Part shown: positions 14,262 to 21,565 of the stretch, one piece after another | Layout: every line of letters starts with the position of its first letter | Numbering within the stretch: the stretch's first letter is position 1 | Source: Nonomuraea sp. SYSU D8015 | GTDB lineage: Bacteria; Actinomycetota; Actinomycetes; Streptosporangiales; Streptosporangiaceae | DNA: 32,916 nt | NCBI RefSeq assembly: GCF_008065375.1 | Contig: NZ_VJYI01000046.1 | Span: 1-32,916 of the forward strand | Reading direction: 5' to 3' | Translations under genes and position numbers: made by a program | The notes under the pieces: generated by a model | Database searches by the model: none | What the model was told of the DNA's origin: nothing | Seen by the model: the letters and a program-made list of their open reading frames with translations, nothing else

Positions 14262-15198
14262 AGCGGATCCTCGGGTCGAGCACTGCGTACATCAGGTCCA
14301 CGGCCAGGTTGGCCACGATGTAGATCAGCACCAGGATGGTCACGATACCGACGACGACCGGCTGTTCGCGGAGATAGACCGAGTCGAACAGCTGGAGGCC
14401 GATGCCCGGCAGGTTGAAGATCCTCTCCGTGATCACCGCGCCGCCCATGAGGTTGCCCAGGTCGGCGCCCAGGAACGTGATGAGCGGGATCAGCGCGTTG
14501 CGCAGAGCGTGCCGGCCGACGACGCGCCGGCGGGAGAGTCCCTTCGCGGTGGCCGTCCTGATGAAGTCGGCCCGCAGCGTCTCGGCCAGGCTGGTCCTGG
14601 TGAGACGGGTGAGATAGGCGATCGACACGCCCGCGAGCACGAAGCCCGGCAGCAGATAGCTGCGCAGGCCGTTGGCGATGCCCGCGATCGGGAAGATGTC
14701 GGCGCCCGTCCACTGCTTGAGCTTCACGCCCAGGATGTACTGCAGGATGAAGCCGGACACGAGGGTCGGCACGGAGATCAGCAGCAGCGTCGAGGCGAGG
14801 ATCATGGTGTCGGTGGCCTTGCCGCGGCGCAGCGCCGCCCAGAGACCGAGGCCGACGCCGACGAGCGCCTCGATGATCAACGCTGTGAGCGCCAGATTGA
14901 GCGTGACCTGGAACTTGCCCGCCAAGAGCTGGGACACGGGCACCTCGGAGAAGTTGATCCCGAGATCGCCCCGGAAGAGCACCCCGCTGATGTAGTGCCA
15001 GTACTGCAGCAGCAGGGGGTCGTTGAGGTGATACCGCTCGCGAAGGATCGCGACGAGGTTGGGGTTCGACTGCTTCTCACCGGCCAGCGCCGCGATGGGG
15101 TCTCCAGGCAGCGCGAAGACGATGGTGAAGATCAGCAGGGTGGCACCCAGCAACACCGGTATCGACTGGAGAAGACGCCGGATGATGTAACGGCCCAT
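14254..15198 (-). CDS. oppB: Oligopeptide/dipeptide ABC importer, permease subunit B
   Basis: A 314-residue inner-membrane permease. It begins with the family signature GRYIIRRLLQSIPVLLGATLL, then FALPGDPIAALAGE, YLLPGFVLAGVSIAYLTR, the EAA loop (DFIRTATAKGLSRRRVVGRHALRN) and the end YAVLDPRIRYE. The ATG has GGGAGG upstream. It lies 122 bases downstream of oppA, and a strong hairpin occupies that gap, so oppBCDF expression is probably lower than oppA. Confidence 0.94.
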   Translation of the reverse strand: MGRYIIRRLLQSIPVLLGATLLIFTIVFALPGDPIAALAGEKQSNPNLVAILRERYHLNDPLLLQYWHYISGVLFRGDLGINFSEVPVSQLLAGKFQVTLNLALTALIIEALVGVGLGLWAALRRGKATDTMILASTLLLISVPTLVSGFILQYILGVKLKQWTGADIFPIAGIANGLRSYLLPGFVLAGVSIAYLTRLTRTSLAETLRADFIRTATAKGLSRRRVVGRHALRNALIPLITFLGADLGNLMGGAVITERIFNLPGIGLQLFDSVYLREQPVVVGIVTILVLIYIVANLAVDLMYAVLDPRIRYE

Positions 15199-15281
15199 TT
15201 AAGCCTCCCGTACATGCGAAGAAGGCCACCCTTCGACCTTATGGGTTTCCGGCCGAAGAGCCGCCTCCTTCGCGCCCTGCA

Positions 15282-15306
15282 GGGGCGGGCGCGCCGCGCC
15301 CGCCCC
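15282..15306 (-). terminator. Strong intercistronic hairpin between oppA and oppB
   Basis: GGGGCGGGCGC-GCC-GCGCCCGCCCC is a perfect 11-bp stem with a 3-base loop, starting 14 bases after the oppA stop codon. No T-run follows. It may stop part of the transcription or protect the oppA message from 3' decay. Confidence 0.75.
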
Positions 15307-15320
15307 TGGGGAACGAACCG

Positions 15321-16961
15321 TCAGGCCTTCTCGACGTCAGCCCACTCGATCTGGTTGAGCAGGTTGACCTTGACGTTCTTGACGTTCGTCGAGTAGCCAG
15401 AGTTGTTCCGGTAGAAGTACACCGGGATGTACGGAAGCTCCTCGATCAGGATGTCATCGGCCTGCTGGTAGAACTTCAGGCTTTCCTCGGTCGTCGCGGC
15501 CTGGTCACCCTTGGCGAGCAGCTCGTCGAACTTCTTGTTCGAGTAACCGCCGTAGTTCGACCCCGTCGCGATGGCGCCGGTGCTGAAGATCGGCGTCAGG
15601 TAGTTCTCCGCGGACGGGTAGTCGATGGCCCAGCCCATGCGGAACAGGCCCTTGTACTTCTTCGCCTTGAGGTCGTCCAGGATGCTGGCGAACTTCTCGA
15701 ACGGCTTGGCCGTGGCCTCGATGCCCAGGTTCTGGCGGAGGTTGTTGGCGACGGCCTCGATCCACTCCTTGTGACCGCCGTCGGCGTTGTAGCCGAGCTC
15801 GAGCGTCTTGGGGCCGCCGGCCGCGTCGTACAGCTTCTTGGCCTCGGCCGGGTTGTACGTGCAGGCCTTGCAGGCGCCCTGGCGGTAGCCCGCGATGGCC
15901 GGGTTGATGAAGTCGTCGGCCGGCGCGCGGGTGCCGGAGAAGACCGTCTCGGCGATGGTCTTCCTGTCGATGGCCATGGAGATGGCCTTGCGGATGTCGA
16001 CGTTGTTCAGCTCGGGGTTGTACTTGAGCGGAACGCCGATGTAGCCGATGCCGGCGTCCGGCTGGTCCTGGTAGCGCTCGGCGAGCGTGGACTTGGCCTG
16101 CGAGATGGCCGACGGGCTGAGGGAGTCGTGGATGTCGAGGTTGTTGGCCAGGAGGTCGTTGAAGGCCACGTCCGTGTCGGTGTAGATCTTGAACTGGAGC
16201 TTGGTCCAGTTCTTGGGCTTCGTGCCCGGGAACTTGTCGTACACCGTCAGGTCGATGGTCTGGTCGGTGCCCTTCCTGTAGGGCTTGTCCATCTTGAACA
16301 GACCCTGGCCGATGGGCTGCTCGCCGTACTGCTGCGTCACCTTGCCGTCAGGACCGAAGGCGGCCTTGGGCAGCGGGTAGAAGGCGGTGTAGCCCAGCAT
16401 GGTCTTGAACTGGGAGAACGGGGCGGTGAGGGTGACCTCGAGCGTCGAGTCGTCGACGGCCTTGAGTCCCTTCATCGTCTTCGTGGTGACCGGCTTGCCC
16501 TCGCCGGGGTTGAGGTCGGCGTAGCCGTCGATCCGGCCGAAGAAGTAGCCGGCGCTCTGCGCGTTCTCCTGGTTGGCCGCGTAGTTCCACGCGTCGACGT
16601 AGTTCTGAGCGACGACGGGCTCACCGTTGTGCCAGGTGTAGCCGGACTTGAGCTTGATCGTCCAGGTCTTCTGGTCGTCACTGGTGATCGACTCGGCAGC
16701 GGCCTCGACGGCGTTCTTGTTCTCGTCGTAGGTGACGAGGGGCTCGAACACGGCGCCAAGGGCTTCGGAGCCTTCGGTTTCAGTGGTGTTCGACGGCACA
16801 AGCAGCGCCTGGGGCTCACCGAGCTCCATGCGGACCGGCGTTTCTGCGCCGCCGCCCGCGGCGGTGCCGCCGTTGTCCGAGGCTCCGCCGCCACACGCGG
16901 CAACCGCGAGGGCGAGCAGCGCGGTACCGGCGACGATCTGTGCGCCCTTAGTAACACGCAT
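15321..16961 (-). CDS. oppA: Peptide-binding lipoprotein of the ABC importer (family 5 SBP)
   Basis: A 546-residue extracellular solute-binding protein that delivers peptides to OppBC. The N-terminus is a lipoprotein signal with lipobox LAVAAC (lipidated Cys at about residue 23), followed by a Gly/Ala-rich linker. Family 5 features include PLVTYDENKNAVEAAAESI, WTIKLKSGYTWHNGEPV, VVAQNYVDAWNYA and a conserved C-terminal half with EELPYIPVYFY. The ATG has GGGAGG upstream. It is the first gene of the operon, with a long upstream region containing a CTTGAC/GTCAAG palindrome. Confidence 0.93.
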   Translation of the reverse strand: MRVTKGAQIVAGTALLALAVAACGGGASDNGGTAAGGGAETPVRMELGEPQALLVPSNTTETEGSEALGAVFEPLVTYDENKNAVEAAAESITSDDQKTWTIKLKSGYTWHNGEPVVAQNYVDAWNYAANQENAQSAGYFFGRIDGYADLNPGEGKPVTTKTMKGLKAVDDSTLEVTLTAPFSQFKTMLGYTAFYPLPKAAFGPDGKVTQQYGEQPIGQGLFKMDKPYRKGTDQTIDLTVYDKFPGTKPKNWTKLQFKIYTDTDVAFNDLLANNLDIHDSLSPSAISQAKSTLAERYQDQPDAGIGYIGVPLKYNPELNNVDIRKAISMAIDRKTIAETVFSGTRAPADDFINPAIAGYRQGACKACTYNPAEAKKLYDAAGGPKTLELGYNADGGHKEWIEAVANNLRQNLGIEATAKPFEKFASILDDLKAKKYKGLFRMGWAIDYPSAENYLTPIFSTGAIATGSNYGGYSNKKFDELLAKGDQAATTEESLKFYQQADDILIEELPYIPVYFYRNNSGYSTNVKNVKVNLLNQIEWADVEKA

Positions 16962-17060
16962 GGTGAAGAAGATTCCTCCCTCTACAGTGGGCGTACAGCA
17001 CTGAGCTGCGATGTTGTGAGCAACCTGACGGGAGAGTCCTGGTTTCTCCCCCGGGTTTGA

Positions 17061-17075
17061 CTTGACACGGTCAAG
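17061..17075. promoter_or_regulatory. Small palindrome upstream of oppA
   Basis: CTTGAC-acg-GTCAAG, two 6-bp arms with a 3-base spacer, about 100 bases upstream of the oppA start. It could be a regulator site or contribute a -35 element (TTGACC) to the oppA promoter; no convincing -10 is seen at the right distance. Confidence 0.35.
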
Positions 17076-17328
17076 CCAGCTGAACGCCCTGCCAGTCGAT
17101 CGCGACTATCCCTCACTACTTGCCACCAGGGTGTCTCTGGCGCGTTGCAGTTCGGTCACACGTATGCCTATCCACCGTCACAGACATTTCGCACGATCGG
17201 TGCGGAGTCGCACAACCCCCCTGCAACGGTTCGGCCGGGACGTGAACAGTCGATGAAAAATACCCCCTACAGCAGAGTGCTCGTGCCCTTGCCACCACAC
17301 CGCGCCTCGCTGGGCTACGGTTGAGCAG

Positions 17329-17398
17329 GTCTTGACGACGCCTTGGAACCCGGCGTCCCAAGACTCCGTCCAACTGACTGCCGCACCTCCGTGCGGCA
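17329..17398 (+). other. Two hairpins upstream of the exporter permease gene
   Basis: Hairpin one: GTCTT/AAGAC plus GACGCC/GGCGTC (17329-17364). Hairpin two: TGCCGCAC-ctcc-GTGCGGCA (17379-17398), a perfect 8-bp stem. They lie before the putative leaderless promoter at 17423, so they could be a terminator for upstream transcription or a structured leader from a more distal promoter. The rest of the 16962-17435 gap holds no gene I can support. Confidence 0.45.
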
Positions 17399-17422
17399 GG
17401 CACCTCACCGACCGGGATCCAA

Positions 17423-17436
17423 TAGAGTCCTTGCCA
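17423..17436 (+). promoter_or_regulatory. Putative -10 box for leaderless exporter transcript
   Basis: TAGAGT at 17423-17428 lies 7 bases before the ATG at 17436. No Shine-Dalgarno is seen in front of this start. Confidence 0.45.
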
Positions 17437-18371
17437 TGAGCCAGCCGGAATCCGCTGTCGCGGACGCCCAGGCGGGCGGCCGAAGCGGGCAGGAGCCGCT
17501 GGCCAAGCTCGCCAAGAGATACGGGCTTCGCCGTGCCATCGCGCGGCCGAGGTTCCCCGTCTACCTGCGCCAGCTATGGGAGCGGCGACACTTCATCCTG
17601 ACGTACGCGACCTCGCGCAACGTCTCGAAATATTCCAGCTCGGCCCTGGGCCAGCTGTGGCAGGTGCTGACGCCCCTGCTCAACGCCGCGATCTACTTCG
17701 TGATGTTCGGCGTCATCCTGGGCGGCCAAAAGGACATCACGAACTACCCGGCGTTCCTGCTGACCGGGATGTTCATCTTCACCTACACCCAGCGGACGGT
17801 CACCGCCGGGGCGAAGTCGGTCTCGAGCAACATGTCGCTCATCCGGGCACTCCACTTCCCCAGGGCGTCCCTGCCGCTGGCCTACACGATCCAAGAGCTC
17901 CAGCAGCTCGCGATCTCCATGGGCGTGCTCCTCGTCCTCGTGGTCGCCACGCAGGAGTGGCCCACCTGGTTCTGGCTCATGATCCCGGTGGTGCTGCTCC
18001 TCCAGACGATGTTCAACATCGGGGCCGGCCTGGTGATCGCCCGGCTCGGAGCCACGACGCGCGACCTCAACCAGCTGCTGCCGTTCATCACGCGCACCTG
18101 GCTCTACGCCTCCGGCGTCTTCTTCTCCATCCAGGACAAGGTGGTGAAGTCCGCGGAGCTTCCGCAGTGGGTCGCCAACGTGATGTATCTCAACCCGGCG
18201 GCCTCCTACATCGAGTGGATGCGCGAGATCCTGGTCGGGACCTACCGCACCGAGTTCGGCCACCACCCGCCGACAATGGTGTGGGTGTCTTGCGTATTCT
18301 GGGCGGTGTTCGCTCTCGGATTCGGCTTCTGGTATTTCTGGCGGGCCGAGGAGAGGTACGGGCGTGGCTGA
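17436..18371 (+). CDS. ABC-2 type exporter permease (TagG/Wzm-like)
   Basis: A 311-residue polytopic membrane protein of the polysaccharide/teichoic-acid export family. After a cytosolic N-terminus come LRQLWERRHFILTYATSRN, VSKYSSSALGQLWQVLTPLL (the family's amphipathic entry helix) and about six membrane segments, including AIYFVMFGVILGG, AISMGVLLVLVVA and FWLMIPVVLLLQTMF. The C-terminus has YLNPAASYIEWMREILVG and ends with a short basic tail. Its stop lies 8 bases inside the next gene, the matching ATPase. It probably flips a lipid-linked wall polymer or glycan across the membrane; the substrate is unknown because no glycosyltransferase genes are adjacent. Confidence 0.92.
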   Translation: MSQPESAVADAQAGGRSGQEPLAKLAKRYGLRRAIARPRFPVYLRQLWERRHFILTYATSRNVSKYSSSALGQLWQVLTPLLNAAIYFVMFGVILGGQKDITNYPAFLLTGMFIFTYTQRTVTAGAKSVSSNMSLIRALHFPRASLPLAYTIQELQQLAISMGVLLVLVVATQEWPTWFWLMIPVVLLLQTMFNIGAGLVIARLGATTRDLNQLLPFITRTWLYASGVFFSIQDKVVKSAELPQWVANVMYLNPAASYIEWMREILVGTYRTEFGHHPPTMVWVSCVFWAVFALGFGFWYFWRAEERYGRG

Positions 18372-19227
18372 AACCAAGGAGCTGTCACAGGTGAAGGGCG
18401 AGAAGCCCGCCGTTCCGGGCAAGGATGTGAGGGTGCATCCCAACCCGGAGCCCGCCGGCAAGCGGCCCCTCGACGTCCCCACGGGCACTCCGACCGTCAT
18501 CGTCGACGACCTCCACATCGTCTACCGCGTCTACGGCGCCGCCTCCGACGCCGAGAAGGGCAACGCGGTCAACGCCCTCACGCGCCTGCTCAAGCGTCAG
18601 GGCCGCCCGCAGATGAAGGAGGTCCACGCGGTCAAGGGCGTCACGTTCGTGGCCTACCACGGCGACGCCATCGGCATCGTGGGCCGCAACGGCTCCGGCA
18701 AGTCCACGCTGCTGCGCGCCATCGCGGGCCTGCTGCCGCCCCACAAGGGCGCCGTCTACACCGACGGCCAGCCGTCGCTGCTGGGCGTCAACGCGGCCCT
18801 CATGCGCGAGCTCACCGGCGAGCGCAACATCGTCCTCGGCTGCTACGCGATGGGCATGACGCCGGCCGAGGTCAAGGAGAAATACCAAGAGATCGTCGAC
18901 TTCTCCGGCATCGATGAGTTCGTCCAGCTCCCCATGTCCACCTACTCCTCCGGCATGGGCGCCCGCCTGCGCTTCGCCATCTCCTCGGCCAAGACCCACG
19001 ACGTCCTGCTCATCGACGAGGCCCTGGCCACCGGCGACCGCGAGTTCCGCAAGAAGAGCGAGCAGCGCATCCGCGAGATCCGCGAGTCCGCCGGCACCGT
19101 CTTCCTCGTGGCCCACGACCTCAAGGTCATCGAGGAGACCTGCAACCGGGTGATCTGGCTGCACAAGGGCAAGATCCGGATGGACGGCGACCCGAAGGAA
19201 GTCATCGCGGCTTACAACAAGGGCTGA
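18364..19227 (+). CDS. ABC exporter ATP-binding protein (TagH/Wzt-like)
   Basis: A 287-residue ATPase partner of the preceding permease. An N-terminal extension of about 45 residues precedes the nucleotide-binding domain. Walker A is GRNGSGKST (about residue 107), the signature is YSSGMGARLRFAISSA, Walker B is VLLIDEALATGD, and the H-loop is VAHDLKVIEETCNRVIWL. The YSSGM signature and EALATGD form are typical of polysaccharide/teichoic-acid exporters. There is no Wzt-type C-terminal carbohydrate-binding domain, so it is TagH-like in short form. GTG start with GAGGAGAGG upstream; it overlaps the permease gene by 8 bases. Confidence 0.93.
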   Translation: MAETKELSQVKGEKPAVPGKDVRVHPNPEPAGKRPLDVPTGTPTVIVDDLHIVYRVYGAASDAEKGNAVNALTRLLKRQGRPQMKEVHAVKGVTFVAYHGDAIGIVGRNGSGKSTLLRAIAGLLPPHKGAVYTDGQPSLLGVNAALMRELTGERNIVLGCYAMGMTPAEVKEKYQEIVDFSGIDEFVQLPMSTYSSGMGARLRFAISSAKTHDVLLIDEALATGDREFRKKSEQRIREIRESAGTVFLVAHDLKVIEETCNRVIWLHKGKIRMDGDPKEVIAAYNKG

Positions 19228-19272
19228 TTCGATCCCCTGTACGAAAACCAGCGTGACGTGAGGGGTAAATGA

Positions 19273-19302
19273 CTGACAGCGAGCCCCCCGTTCCGATAGG
19301 AT
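19273..19302 (+). promoter_or_regulatory. Putative sigma-70-type promoter before the 57-codon ORF
   Basis: CTGACA (19273-19278), 18-base spacer, TAGGAT (19297-19302). The transcription start would fall inside the SOS-like box that follows. Confidence 0.5.
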
Positions 19303-19318
19303 TCGAACGTCAATTCGA
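19303..19318. promoter_or_regulatory. LexA/SOS-box-like operator
   Basis: TCGAAC-gtca-ATTCGA. The actinobacterial/Gram-positive SOS box is close to TCGAAC-N4-GTTCGA; one base differs. It begins immediately after the -10 box, where LexA would block initiation. The same bases can be read as a direct repeat of ATTCGAAC with a 4-base spacer. Confidence 0.55.
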
Positions 19319-19332
19319 ACTGAGGACCGGTG

Positions 19333-19506
19333 ATGGAGTGGGGGCGCGCGATGGGAGAGCTTTCAACCGCGATCGACCACCTGGCCACCGAGGACGTGTC
19401 CGAGATTCCCCGGGCACTGCTCGCCGAGCAGCTCATCGAGCTGCACTGGCAGATGGCCAGACTGCAAGCACAGATCGCCCGCCGCACGGGCGTCCGCCTA
19501 CCCTGA
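19333..19506 (+). CDS. 57-residue ORF behind an SOS-like box, possible DUF222/HNH N-terminal remnant
   Basis: A short frame with a good start: GAGG 7 bases before the ATG at 19333. It reads MEWGRAMGELSTAIDHLATE, then DVSEIPRALLAEQLIELHWQ, MARLQAQIARRTGVRLP and stop. The second half predicts an amphipathic helix or coiled coil. The pattern (AIDxLA, then LAEQLIELH, then RLxAQxAR) resembles the N-terminal end of DUF222/HNH endonuclease (13E12-type) proteins, which in actinobacteria are often preceded by LexA sites. No matching continuation is seen downstream in any frame, so it is either a decayed remnant or an independent small protein. An internal ATG at 19351 is a possible alternative start. 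Confidence 0.55.
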   Translation: MEWGRAMGELSTAIDHLATEDVSEIPRALLAEQLIELHWQMARLQAQIARRTGVRLP

Positions 19507-19679
19507 GCGGTTCACGACCGTAGAGGGCAAGCGTGCGTCCAGACTCGCCGCACGAGCTCGATGGTCGCGCTCGCACGGGGCTTCGCTGGTCACGCAAACT
19601 ACCGCTCTCCGCCCCAGACTCGCCGCTCCGTCAACCGAAGTGCGGCAGGCGGCCGGCCACGGCAGCGCGTAAAGACATG

Positions 19680-19787
19680 AAAAAGCCGCCGACCCATGGG
19701 GCCGGCGGCGGGGCTCGCGGGGCGCCGCTGCCCTGCGATGAACGGCGCAGCACGCGAGCCCGAGCCTGGACGCGTCCGCCCCGGCTC
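19680..19787 (-). ncRNA. Candidate structured small RNA ending in an intrinsic terminator
   Basis: On the minus strand three adjacent stem-loops run in order: GAGCC/GGCTC with an inner GGACGCGTCC (plus 19762-19787); a long hairpin GGGCTCGCG/CGCGAGCCC (19711-19719 with 19753-19761) containing an inner GCGCCG/CGGCGC; and the terminator hairpin 19685-19709 followed by five T. No convincing coding frame feeds this terminator, and the nearest minus-strand gene stops about 480 bases upstream. I do not recognise it as 6S, tmRNA, RNase P or SRP RNA. The 5' end is undefined and no clear promoter is seen. It may alternatively be the 3' UTR end of the secreted-protein gene at 20189. Confidence 0.4.
19685..19709 (-). 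terminator. Textbook intrinsic terminator on the minus strand
   Basis: The minus strand reads GCCGCCGGCCC-CAT-GGGTCGGCGGC, an 11-bp stem (one G-U pair) with a 3-base loop, followed directly by TTTTTC. This is the clearest rho-independent terminator in the window, in a region with no annotated minus-strand gene close by. Confidence 0.88.
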
Positions 19788-20188
19788 GTCATGACAATCC
19801 ACATGCGGCCTGCGCCTCGGGCGTCCGGCACCTGGAAGGCGCCCAGAAGGCCCGCCGCGTCAGTACGACGGCGCCCCGGCCGCCTCACCCGGCCCAGGGG
19901 ACATCACGCCGTCAGGGAACTGCTGAGGCTCCGAACGGATCCGCCTCGCCGCCGGCTCGACCGGCTCCCGAGCGTTGGCACCAAAGACGCCCGCGAACCG
20001 CCATGCCTGCCCTCGGCAAGCGACGTCCGTCGCCGCCTCCGTCCCGCCTGATCCCATCCTTCTCGCATGATCGGCTCCGTGCCGCCTCTTCGCCCCGTTC
20101 GGCCGTCGGAAACGATCTCTGTCTGACCGCCGTACCGACCACAGGGGAGGTCGAAGCGCAGGAGAGGTGATCATGCGGGAATGTGGGC
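19788..20188. other. Intergenic stretch without a credible gene
   Basis: About 400 bases between the candidate small RNA and the secreted-protein gene. Open frames on both strands lack family similarity and good starts. 19507-19679 is likewise empty. If the gene at 20189 has no nearer terminator, this could be its 3' UTR. Confidence 0.5.
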
Positions 20189-21166
20189 CTAGCTGCGAGC
20201 CCAGGTGCCGCGCACCGAGCTGGTCAGCGCGTCGGCGGTCCAGCCGAGAGCGGTCATCAGGTCACTGTAGGAGCCGGTGGCCTTGGTCCCCTTGGAGTAC
20301 ACCGCGCCGGCGGCCTCCTCGACGAGCGGGGTGAGTTCGTCCATGCTCGCGGTCTGCGTGGTGCCGGGCAGCGCCTCCATGACCGGCGCCATCTCGGAGG
20401 GGGCGACCTGGCCGACGACCGGCGACAGCTCGGTGTTCGCGGTGGCCGGCAGCGCGTGCCTGGCCGCCTTGGCCAGGCCGGCCAGCATGGTCTCGCTCGA
20501 CAGCGCCTCCATGCCCTTGGCCGTCTCCCGCATGGTGCCGGTGGCGGCGGTGCCGGGGTTCGTGACGCCGGCGGCGGAGTCCGGCAGCAGGCCGGCGCCG
20601 GGCAGCTTGCCCACCGCGCCCTGGACGTAGGACTCGACCAGGCCGCCCACCGAGGTGAAGGTGTCCTTCACGGCCAGACCCTCGGACTGCTCGACGGCCT
20701 TGACCGACGGCTTGGCAGGATGCGCCATGCGGGACGCGCCCACCCCCACGGGCAGCGACTCGGTCAGGCCGCCCCCGCCGAGCGGCACCCCGCCGAGGAT
20801 CGGCGACAGCTCGGGCAGCGGGCCTCCCTCGCGGGTGACGTCCTCGGCCGCGTTCGGGCCGCCGGTACGCCTGCGTTCCTGCATCTCGATGGCCGCGTCC
20901 CGCTCGGCCTCGGTCATCTCGCCGCTCGGCCGGCTGGGAGCGGCGCCGGACTTGGGCTGGGAGCCGCCCAGCAGGCCGCCCAGGAGCGGGAGTCCGCCCA
21001 GGAGCCCGCCGAGCGGGCTGCCTGCGACGCTGGCGCCCTCGCCCAGGCCGTCCGCGGGAGCGTGCCTGGCGGTGTTGTATTGAACTTCCGCTTGGGCTGG
21101 AACGGCCAGTGCCGCCCCCAAGCCGAATGCTGTGACGGCGACCGCCGCCTTGACTAGTCGATTCAT
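20189..21166 (-). CDS. Secreted Gly/Leu- and Ala-rich protein of unknown function
   Basis: A 325-residue protein with a Sec signal peptide (MNRLVKAAVAVTAFGLGAAL, cleavage near AlaGlnAla at about residue 27). The mature N-terminus has an LGG-rich segment (SPLGGLLGGLPLLGGLLGG), with a second one later (PILGGVPLGGGGL). The rest is Ala/Thr/Gly-rich with no cysteine and no catalytic motif that I can see. Similar LGG-rich secreted proteins occur in Streptomyces and relatives, with no established function that I know of. The ATG at 21164-21166 has GGGAAGG upstream; a longer in-frame start at 21247 would precede the signal peptide and is rejected. It is a single gene. Confidence 0.82.
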   Translation of the reverse strand: MNRLVKAAVAVTAFGLGAALAVPAQAEVQYNTARHAPADGLGEGASVAGSPLGGLLGGLPLLGGLLGGSQPKSGAAPSRPSGEMTEAERDAAIEMQERRRTGGPNAAEDVTREGGPLPELSPILGGVPLGGGGLTESLPVGVGASRMAHPAKPSVKAVEQSEGLAVKDTFTSVGGLVESYVQGAVGKLPGAGLLPDSAAGVTNPGTAATGTMRETAKGMEALSSETMLAGLAKAARHALPATANTELSPVVGQVAPSEMAPVMEALPGTTQTASMDELTPLVEEAAGAVYSKGTKATGSYSDLMTALGWTADALTSSVRGTWARS

Positions 21167-21479
21167 GATTGCCTTCCCGGCTCGTGATCGATCGCTCTCG
21201 AATGCGGTGGAAATGCGAATCGATAACCCCCGTATGCCGCGGCGCACGCGCTATGGGCACCACACTGAGCGCGCCGTCACGGCTGAGCTACGCCAGCAGT
21301 TCTACCACTCGCTGTGATCGGCCGCAGGAGCATGAATGCCCATGTGGCAGGGGTTTGCAGCCCGGTTACCGAGTAAGGGGGCGGCGTTGAGCGGGAAGAC
21401 AAAACGGGAACAGGAGGGCCTTGTTTCCGATATTGCACGGACACTTCGCGTGCGCACGCGAGAGCGGCGCAGCGGTCCT
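21167..21479. other. Upstream region of the secreted-protein gene
   Basis: About 310 bases that must hold the promoter of the minus-strand secreted-protein gene. I looked for a c-di-AMP-type riboswitch, which often precedes secreted wall proteins in actinomycetes, and did not find its conserved core. No gene seen. Confidence 0.5.
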
Positions 21480-21525
21480 CCGGCCCGTGAACAATGGGGT
21501 CGCGAAATCAATTGTCACGGGCCGG
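21480..21525 (-). terminator. Long hairpin terminator after the KamA-like gene
   Basis: CCGGCCCGTG-a-ACAAT ... ATTGT-CACGGGCCGG: a 15-bp stem with a single bulged A and a 15-base loop, about 40 bases after the KamA-like stop codon. No T-run follows. Confidence 0.75.
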
Positions 21526-21565
21526 GGACGGGGATATTCCGGTTGCGGTGGACGCGCTCGACCGC

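Noticed and set aside
19680..19787. 6S, 6C, SRP or tmRNA
   Set aside because: No C-rich paired loops, no SRP tetraloop region and no tRNA-like ends are visible, so only a generic small RNA candidate is reported.
21167..21479. c-di-AMP (ydaO-type) riboswitch upstream of the secreted protein
   Set aside because: The conserved core sequences could not be found in the leader.
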